Shown: in pieces, positions 6,749-10,816 of the stretch
Layout of the letters: each line of letters starts with the position of its first letter
Numbering within the stretch: the stretch's first letter is position 1
NCBI GenBank assembly: GCA_029857875.1
Contig: JAOUGB010000041.1
Location: 1 to 10,816 of the forward strand
Direction of reading: 5' to 3'
Length of the DNA: 10,816 nucleotides
DNA from: Desulfobacteraceae bacterium
GTDB lineage: Bacteria; Desulfobacterota; Desulfobacteria; Desulfobacterales; UBA11574
Notes under the pieces: model-generated
Database searches by the model: none
Told to the model about the DNA's origin: nothing
The model's input: only the letters and a program-made list of their open reading frames with translations
Program-made: the position numbers and the translations under genes

Positions 6749-8119
6749 ATGATGAACGATCATAAAGGAAAAATACTCGTTGTTGATGATGACCGGAATA
6801 TTCTTCAGGTCATCCAGATGCGACTTGAATCCGGAGGATACCGCGTTACAAAGACCACCAGCGCGGAATTGGCCCTGAAACTGGCCGAACAAGAGCCGTT
6901 TGATCTGGCAATGATCGATCTGAAACTCGACGATCAAGACGGTATCCAGCTGATGCAAAATATCCGCCATATCATTCCCGACCTCCCCGTGATCATTCTC
7001 ACTGCGTATGGAACGATTAACAGTGCCGTAGAGGCCATGAAAAAGGGAGCACACAGCTATTTAACCAAACCGTTTGATGGTCATGAACTTCTAATGCAGA
7101 TAAACAACTGCCTGGAAACAAGCAAGCTGTCAAAAGAAGTGAAACAATTGCAGCGCCTGGTCAAAGAAAGATACGGGTTTGATAATATCATCGGCAGAAG
7201 TGAAAAGATGAAAAAAGTTTTCGAACAGGTCACACTGGCTGCTGCAACGGATTCCAATGTATATATTGAGGGGAAAAGCGGCACCGGGAAGGAGTTAATC
7301 GCAAAAACCTTGCATATGGCAAGCGACAGGAAGAATGATCCATTTATTGCTTTAAATTGCGCGGCCATACCGGAAAATCTTATGGAAAGCGAACTTTTCG
7401 GATATGAGAAAGGTGCGTTTACCGGGGCCGACAAGAATAAAAAAGGCCTTATTGCCGAGGCTTCCTTTGGTACCTTCTTCCTGGACGAAATATCTGAAAT
7501 GCCGCTTTCCATGCAGGTCAAAGTCTTGAGAGTTTTAGAGGAAAAGGAATTTTATCCTGTAGGGGGAAGACAAATTGTTAAAATGCATGCCAGAATCATC
7601 GCTGCATCCAATAAAAATCTCGAACAAGAGGTCAAAAAGGGCCTATTTAGAGAGGATCTTTATTATCGCATCCATGTCATTCCAATAAAACTACCCACAC
7701 TCAATGAGAGAAAAGAGGATATCCCTATTCTTTCCAGACATTTCTTAAAAAAATATTCCGAGGAAATGGGGAAAAACATAAACGCGTTTTCAACAGATGC
7801 CATGCAGAAACTGATCTCTTATCCTTGGCCGGGCAATATCAGAGAGCTCGAAAATACCATCGAATGTGCCATGGCCATGGCAAAAGGCAATATCATTACA
7901 GAAGACCTCATCCTTCAAACCCAGAATGTTCATCCTGAAAGTTTAAAATCATTTAAAGATGCTAAAGAAAATTTTGAAAAAAATTATCTTATCCAGCTGT
8001 TTGAACTGACCAAAGGCAATGTCAGCCAGGCAGCTCAACTGGCCGGAAAATATCGTGCGGATGTTTATGAACTCATAAAAAAATATAATATTAAACTCGA
8101 CGATTTCAGAGAAAAATAA
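6749..8119 (+). CDS. Sigma-54-dependent response regulator, GlrR/QseF-like
   Basis: A 456-residue NtrC-family transcription activator. The receiver domain (about 7-120) has the acidic pocket D13-D15, phosphoacceptor Asp57 (A-M-I-D-L), Thr85 and Lys107 (T-K-P-F). The AAA+ domain (about 145-385) has Walker A G-K-S-G-T-G-K-E (175-182), where the usual second-position Glu is Lys. The sigma-54-contacting loop GAFTGA (222-227) and Walker B F-L-D-E-I-S (244-249) are intact. The C-terminal Fis-type helix-turn-helix (about 420-450: G-N-V-S-Q-A-A-Q-L-A-G) resembles that of GlrR. It should activate sigma-54 promoters after phosphorylation by the upstream kinase. The frame opens at a TTG (6692), but the ATG at 6749, one base after the lipoprotein stop, gives a normal receiver start; a second ATG follows at 6752. 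No clear sigma-54 promoter was found in the window, so the target lies elsewhere. Confidence 0.94.
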   Translation: MMNDHKGKILVVDDDRNILQVIQMRLESGGYRVTKTTSAELALKLAEQEPFDLAMIDLKLDDQDGIQLMQNIRHIIPDLPVIILTAYGTINSAVEAMKKGAHSYLTKPFDGHELLMQINNCLETSKLSKEVKQLQRLVKERYGFDNIIGRSEKMKKVFEQVTLAAATDSNVYIEGKSGTGKELIAKTLHMASDRKNDPFIALNCAAIPENLMESELFGYEKGAFTGADKNKKGLIAEASFGTFFLDEISEMPLSMQVKVLRVLEEKEFYPVGGRQIVKMHARIIAASNKNLEQEVKKGLFREDLYYRIHVIPIKLPTLNERKEDIPILSRHFLKKYSEEMGKNINAFSTDAMQKLISYPWPGNIRELENTIECAMAMAKGNIITEDLILQTQNVHPESLKSFKDAKENFEKNYLIQLFELTKGNVSQAAQLAGKYRADVYELIKKYNIKLDDFREK

Positions 8120-8263
8120 AACGACAATCCTGCAACCTCACCAACCCAAAAACCATCCCCTTCTCGTTCCCATTCAGCTCAATTCAGGTCACAATATCCG
8201 TGGTTGAATCCAACAACACCTGAATTTTCTACAATTTTACCCATTCATTTTTATGTTCAGAAA

Positions 8264-8272
8264 TTATCCACA
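8264..8272 (+). promoter_or_regulatory. Perfect DnaA box
   Basis: TTATCCACA matches the DnaA consensus TTATNCACA exactly. A weaker TTATGTTCA (two mismatches) lies 13 bases before it at 8251-8259. Confidence 0.5.
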
Positions 8273-8310
8273 ATGCCGATAAACATATAGGGCGTTGGTT
8301 ATAACTCAAG

Positions 8311-8319
8311 TTATGCACA
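8311..8319 (+). promoter_or_regulatory. Perfect DnaA box
   Basis: TTATGCACA matches the consensus exactly, in the same orientation as the box 47 bases upstream, and overlaps the right arm of the ATAACT/AGTTAT palindrome. Confidence 0.5.
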
Positions 8320-8348
8320 CTCAATTTTTAGCAACGCCAATAAAGTGT

Positions 8349-8382
8349 AGCAGGCCGGAAAAATTTATTTCGGCCCGCTGCT
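8349..8382 (+). terminator. GC-rich hairpin, possible terminator of the regulator operon
   Basis: GGCCG (8353-8357) pairs with CGGCC (8371-8375), extended inward by AAA/TTT across one bulged G and outward by AGCA with TGCT. The following run is CAAAGGCTTTTT rather than an immediate U-tract, so termination is plausible but not certain. It lies 229 bases after the regulator stop. Confidence 0.4.
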
Positions 8383-8432
8383 TCAAAGGCTTTTTAGCAA
8401 TATCGAGGTGCGAAACTTGAATCTATATTTTT

Positions 8433-8441
8433 TTATTCACT
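8433..8441 (+). promoter_or_regulatory. Near-perfect DnaA box
   Basis: TTATTCACT differs from TTATNCACA only in the last base. It has the same orientation as the other two boxes, directly follows an AT-rich run, and lies 17 bases before the ATG of the next gene. Confidence 0.35.
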
Positions 8442-8457
8442 CAATATTCGGCAACAA

Positions 8458-9516
8458 ATGCATTCAAAAACAATATATTACACACTTATCATTTTCCCCG
8501 TCTTATTTTTCATCTGTATGGCTGATGCAATTTTTGTATCTGATTCATCGAAAAATTATTCAATTTTGATAGATCTGATTAAACTTGAAGACAAACAAGG
8601 TCCCTTTTTCGCATTAAACGACTTTGAAAAATCTTTTGATCAAGATTTACATCAAGCAAGCATTGAATTTTTCAATCAACACCCTGACGTTGTCAAAAAG
8701 ATTCAGGCAGATCTTGATGACCAACCGATTCAATGGCGTCTGAAAAATATTTCACACCGGCTCATGTATGTCCCGGAAACAAGAGAAGAATATACTGCTA
8801 TATTTGAAAGGTATTGTAATGACGTAATCAAAGACATTTTGAGACTTACGGAATTTAAAAATCCGTATATCAAAATTCAGACATTGGGCGCTTCCAAGCC
8901 TATAAACTCAGCAACAAAAGGCATTAATGCTTTTATCGTTCATAATTTAGGCAAAGAATATGTTGCCACCTATGTATTTTCAAACAAAGATCAAAAAGAA
9001 ATCGCTATTGAGCTGACAGGCAAAATCTTTCTGGGTGAAGTCGGTTCTTATTCCAGCTATATATCTCTGAACGAAAACGGATCCTTTGAATTTATGAGGG
9101 ATCATTATACCATCTGGCAGAACAGTGCAAAAAATCCATATACAGCGTTAATAACCCCGGTTGAAGAAACACTCCATATCGTCTTAAGACAATATACTGA
9201 AAGATCGATCCAAGATAGAATCGAATATAGTGCGGCTAAAACCTTAAAGGAAGTAGAGGCCATCGTTGAAGATTGGATTTGTGTGGAAGAAGCGATTGTC
9301 GGAGGGCTGGTATACGCGTTACTGCCATCAATCGTTGAAAAATATATTCCTGATCTACCCGATTCCTTGGTTGAATCGGATATTAAAACCAAAATCGAGT
9401 TTAAAAAATACCGCCACTTAAAAAAAGGAATAAAAATTGTAGAGCAATTGGGTTACAAAAAGTCGATAAAAATGTATCAGGACGATCCCATGGCATTTCG
9501 CAATCTTTTAATGTAG
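8458..9516 (+). CDS. Unrecognised exported protein of 352 residues
   Basis: I do not recognise the family. Residues about 8-24 are a hydrophobic export signal, with a plausible cleavage after A-D-A (22-24), so the mature protein is probably periplasmic or secreted. The rest is mixed, rich in Lys, Ile and Glu, without further membrane helices or cysteine clusters. The middle (about 180-235) looks beta-rich (K-I-F-L-G-E-V-G-S-Y-S-S-Y-I). A later helical part contains P-V-E-E-T-L-H-I-V-L (234-243) and C-V-E-E-A-I-V-G-G (275-283). Two E-E pairs with His240 could be metal ligands, but no standard HExxH motif is present, so a peptidase role is only a guess. The ATG at 8458 has no Shine-Dalgarno sequence; the frame has no better start just upstream. 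Nothing downstream on the same strand suggests an operon. Confidence 0.8.
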   Translation: MHSKTIYYTLIIFPVLFFICMADAIFVSDSSKNYSILIDLIKLEDKQGPFFALNDFEKSFDQDLHQASIEFFNQHPDVVKKIQADLDDQPIQWRLKNISHRLMYVPETREEYTAIFERYCNDVIKDILRLTEFKNPYIKIQTLGASKPINSATKGINAFIVHNLGKEYVATYVFSNKDQKEIAIELTGKIFLGEVGSYSSYISLNENGSFEFMRDHYTIWQNSAKNPYTALITPVEETLHIVLRQYTERSIQDRIEYSAAKTLKEVEAIVEDWICVEEAIVGGLVYALLPSIVEKYIPDLPDSLVESDIKTKIEFKKYRHLKKGIKIVEQLGYKKSIKMYQDDPMAFRNLLM

Positions 9517-9520
9517 ACCA

Positions 9521-9671
9521 TTGAAGCTCCCTGCAGCAAGCTTCAGGGAATCTTCGACTGTAAGGAATTCTGTTGATTTTATATTCGCTCGCTAACCCCG
9601 CAGCCCCGCGAAACGGGATTTCCGCTGCGCTCCAACAAGCTGCGGGGAATGCGCTCGCTGTTGCAGTTCAA
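9521..9671. repeat. Composite two-hairpin intergenic repeat (REP/MITE-like)
   Basis: The left unit pairs TTGAAG (9521-9526) with CTTCGA (9552-9557), and inside it CCCTG (9529-9533) with CAGGG (9544-9548) and AGC with GCT. The right unit pairs CCCCGCAG (9596-9603) with CTGCGGGG (9640-9647) perfectly; its 36-base loop holds a further small hairpin, CCCG (9605-9608) with CGGG (9614-9617). The direct repeat CGCTCGCT (9586-9593 and 9652-9659) flanks the right hairpin. The ends TTGAA (9521-9525) and TTCAA (9667-9671) are inverted. It carries no gene and lies between convergent genes, typical for a dispersed non-coding element. I have an impression of having seen similar elements in desulfobacteria, which I cannot verify here. 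Confidence 0.65.
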
Positions 9672-9700
9672 GTTTCGTGTTTTTTATTTTCAGAGATGTC

Positions 9701-9737
9701 AAAAAAGCAGGGGGGAATTTTTCCCCCCTGCTTTTTT
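9701..9737. terminator. Strong bidirectional intrinsic terminator
   Basis: AAAAAAGCAGGGGGG (9701-9715) and CCCCCCTGCTTTTTT (9723-9737) pair perfectly over 15 bp, with two more A-T pairs and a three-base loop. Either strand ends in a U-run. It separates the convergent genes ending at 9516 (plus) and 9764 (minus). Confidence 0.93.
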
Positions 9738-9763
9738 GTTTGCCCCTACCAAAGGATGACCGG

Positions 9764-10066
9764 TTATTCTTTTATGATTTCATAGGCGGAAACGGAAATC
9801 TGTTTCTTTCCCTCATTTTCCAGTACGGTTCCCTTTACCTGAACTTTCATACCGACATGAGTCAATAGTTCCTTGCCTTCTAGGGTGTCAGCCACATCGA
9901 AAATTTGGCCATCATTGTCCACAATCTGATTGGCATTATTGATGGTCCCGGTAATCATAAGTTCCTGGTCCTGCATTGCTGCGCCCTTTTCAGCTGAAAA
10001 GGCAACCCCTGACATCATGACAACCACAAATAGTGCACATACAACCAGACAAATTGTTCTTTTCAT
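9764..10066 (-). CDS. Small exported protein, OB-fold-like pattern
   Basis: A 100-residue precursor. It has a basic start (M-K-R), a hydrophobic core to about residue 19, and a signal-peptidase-like site near A-F-S-A (22-25). The mature part of about 75 residues alternates short strands: M-I-T-G-T-I (37-42), G-Q-I-F-D-V-A-D (53-60), G-M-K-V-Q-V-K-G-T-V (72-81) and I-S-V-S-A-Y-E-I (90-97). The T-G-T-I and V-K-G-T-V strands around a D-N-D-G-Q turn resemble small periplasmic OB-fold proteins; the fold is inferred, the ligand unknown. The ATG at 10066 is preferred over the GTG at 10069 because AAGGAGG (complement of 10072-10078) then lies five bases upstream. It is closed downstream by the terminator at 9701-9737 and is likely monocistronic. 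Confidence 0.85.
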   Translation of the reverse strand: MKRTICLVVCALFVVVMMSGVAFSAEKGAAMQDQELMITGTINNANQIVDNDGQIFDVADTLEGKELLTHVGMKVQVKGTVLENEGKKQISVSAYEIIKE

Positions 10067-10078
10067 CACACCCTCCTT

Positions 10079-10665
10079 TTATTTTTGTTCCGTCTTATCC
10101 GGAAGCATTTGAAATAACAGTATAGCGCTTTAAACAACCTTATCTTACGAACTCACTGAAACTCCTTGTTATTTCATTTGCGCTGGGATGATGAATCCGT
10201 TTGGTTTGTTATGTGCAATGGCTGTGCCAAGTATAATGAACAGACATAACCAATTGTTTTATATATAAATTAAATTTATTCCATTACAAATACAAGTTGG
10301 GCATGTGAAGGGATTTTCATACGGATATTAAAAGGAATTCGAGAGGAATAAGGACAAGTTTTTGTAATTAAATGCTTATTAACTGAATGAAATTTCCTTC
10401 AATTGATTTGAATGAACGATGAAACTCATGATGCGTTCATCAGGTATTTTTCACAAAACATCTGCTTTTAATCTTGATGCAACCTTCCATAGATCCAGTT
10501 TGTTTCTTATCATAGACAATGTCCAGGCTGTTAATTTTTTAAATCGAATAGATATAATTGAGGGGTCGGAGAGTTTTTTCAGTGTAACTTTCAAAACGGT
10601 CATAAAATCATACACCATAATATGCAGACTGAGAAATTTGATCTTGGATTTATTGGAGAGAGGAT
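10079..10665. other. Long spacer without a convincing gene
   Basis: This lies between the small exported protein and the ComM-family gene, both on the minus strand. A minus-strand TATACT (complement of 10119-10124) is a possible -10 box for the small gene, with no clear -35. The segment 10250-10290 is extremely AT-rich. A 72-codon minus-strand frame (10451-10669) begins with a TTG overlapping the ComM stop, but has no ribosome binding site and no recognisable motif. I see no RNA gene. Confidence 0.5.
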
Positions 10666-10816
10666 TCAATAAAGGCGTTTTCCGCGATCCAAACTTCGAT
10701 ATTGAACCGCTTCGGCAATGTGGTCTACGCTGATGTCGGATGCATCGCCGAGATCGGCAATGGTGCGGGCGATTTTAAGGATGCGGTTGTAAGCCCTTGC
10801 CGACAAACCCAGTTTG
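10666..10816 (-). CDS. comM: ComM/YifB-family Mg-chelatase-like AAA+ protein, C-terminal end
   Basis: The last 49 residues of a protein whose start lies beyond the right edge. The segment [22 protein letters not shown], then [13 protein letters not shown] and a terminal D-R-G-K-R-L-Y, is typical of the C-terminal helical domain of ComM/YifB. These hexameric AAA+ proteins promote branch migration during natural transformation in some bacteria; many non-transformable bacteria carry the gene too. The stop is TGA at 10666-10668. Only the tail is visible, so the ATPase motifs cannot be checked. Confidence 0.88.
   Translation of the reverse strand, partial: KLGLSARAYNRILKIARTIADLGDASDISVDHIAEAVQYRSLDRGKRLY

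Larger units (their letters stand above)
8120..8457. other. Non-coding spacer with DnaA boxes and inverted repeats
   Basis: No gene is seen in this 338-base stretch. It contains two perfect DnaA boxes, one near-perfect box, an outer inverted repeat GGCGTTG/CAACGCC (8291-8297 and 8332-8338), an inner palindrome ATAACT-CA-AGTTAT (8301-8314), and a GC-rich hairpin (8349-8382). The 10-base sequence TTTTTAGCAA is repeated at 8325-8334 and 8391-8400. The segment 8419-8439 is very AT-rich. It may hold the 3' end of the regulator operon and the promoter of the next gene; no strong sigma-70 promoter stands out. Confidence 0.6.

Noticed and set aside
10451..10669. A 72-codon minus-strand frame starting at a TTG that overlaps the ComM-family stop codon
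   Set aside because: The overlap looks like translational coupling, but there is no ribosome binding site, no recognisable motif and a rare start. An opposite-strand frame of similar length is open over the same bases, so chance cannot be excluded.

Overview
The window reads as a stretch of bacterial chromosome, moderately AT-rich in both genes and spacers. The best guess for its source is an anaerobic, probably sulfate-reducing desulfobacterium (Desulfobacterota, formerly Deltaproteobacteria). The case rests on a VorB-type 2-oxoacid:ferredoxin oxidoreductase subunit beside a two-cluster ferredoxin and a P-loop ATPase, on a sigma-54-type two-component operon, and on the style of the intergenic repeats. 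The assignment is an inference; no rRNA or other marker gene is present.

Layout. Positions 1-1416 (minus strand) hold the start of a 2-oxoacid oxidoreductase operon. Reading right to left these are a small soluble P-loop ATPase, a 78-residue 2[4Fe-4S] ferredoxin, and VorB, which runs off the left edge. A good sigma-70 promoter lies just upstream (1456-1484), and an unusual palindromic array of 7-base units separates the ATPase gene from the ferredoxin gene. Positions 1597-4361 (minus) hold der (ribosome-assembly GTPase) followed by rarA (replication-fork AAA+ ATPase). They lie 50 bases apart, so probably form one transcript from a promoter at 4439-4468.

Positions 4546-8119 (plus) hold a three-gene signalling operon: a membrane histidine kinase, an outer-membrane-type lipoprotein and a sigma-54-dependent response regulator. 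Gene order and domain content match the enterobacterial GlrK-QseG-GlrR (QseE-QseG-QseF) system. The lipoprotein gene starts inside the kinase gene, with its ribosome binding site and ATG supplied by the conserved HGG-x-I-W segment of the kinase. The leader before the kinase carries a strong Shine-Dalgarno sequence with no normal start codon after it, then a perfect hairpin.

Positions 8120-8457 are a non-coding spacer with two perfect DnaA boxes, one near-perfect box and several inverted repeats. After it comes an unrecognised exported 352-residue protein (8458-9516, plus). A convergent intergenic region follows with a composite two-hairpin repeat (9521-9671) and a very strong bidirectional terminator (9701-9737). 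Next is a small exported protein with an OB-fold-like pattern (9764-10066, minus), a roughly 550-base spacer with no convincing gene, and the C-terminal end of a ComM/YifB-family AAA+ protein at the right edge.

Most genes belong to known families. The parts most worth a second look are the kinase leader, the nested lipoprotein start, the DnaA-box spacer, the 352-residue orphan protein and the two repeat structures. I found no CRISPR array, tRNA, rRNA or insertion sequence.
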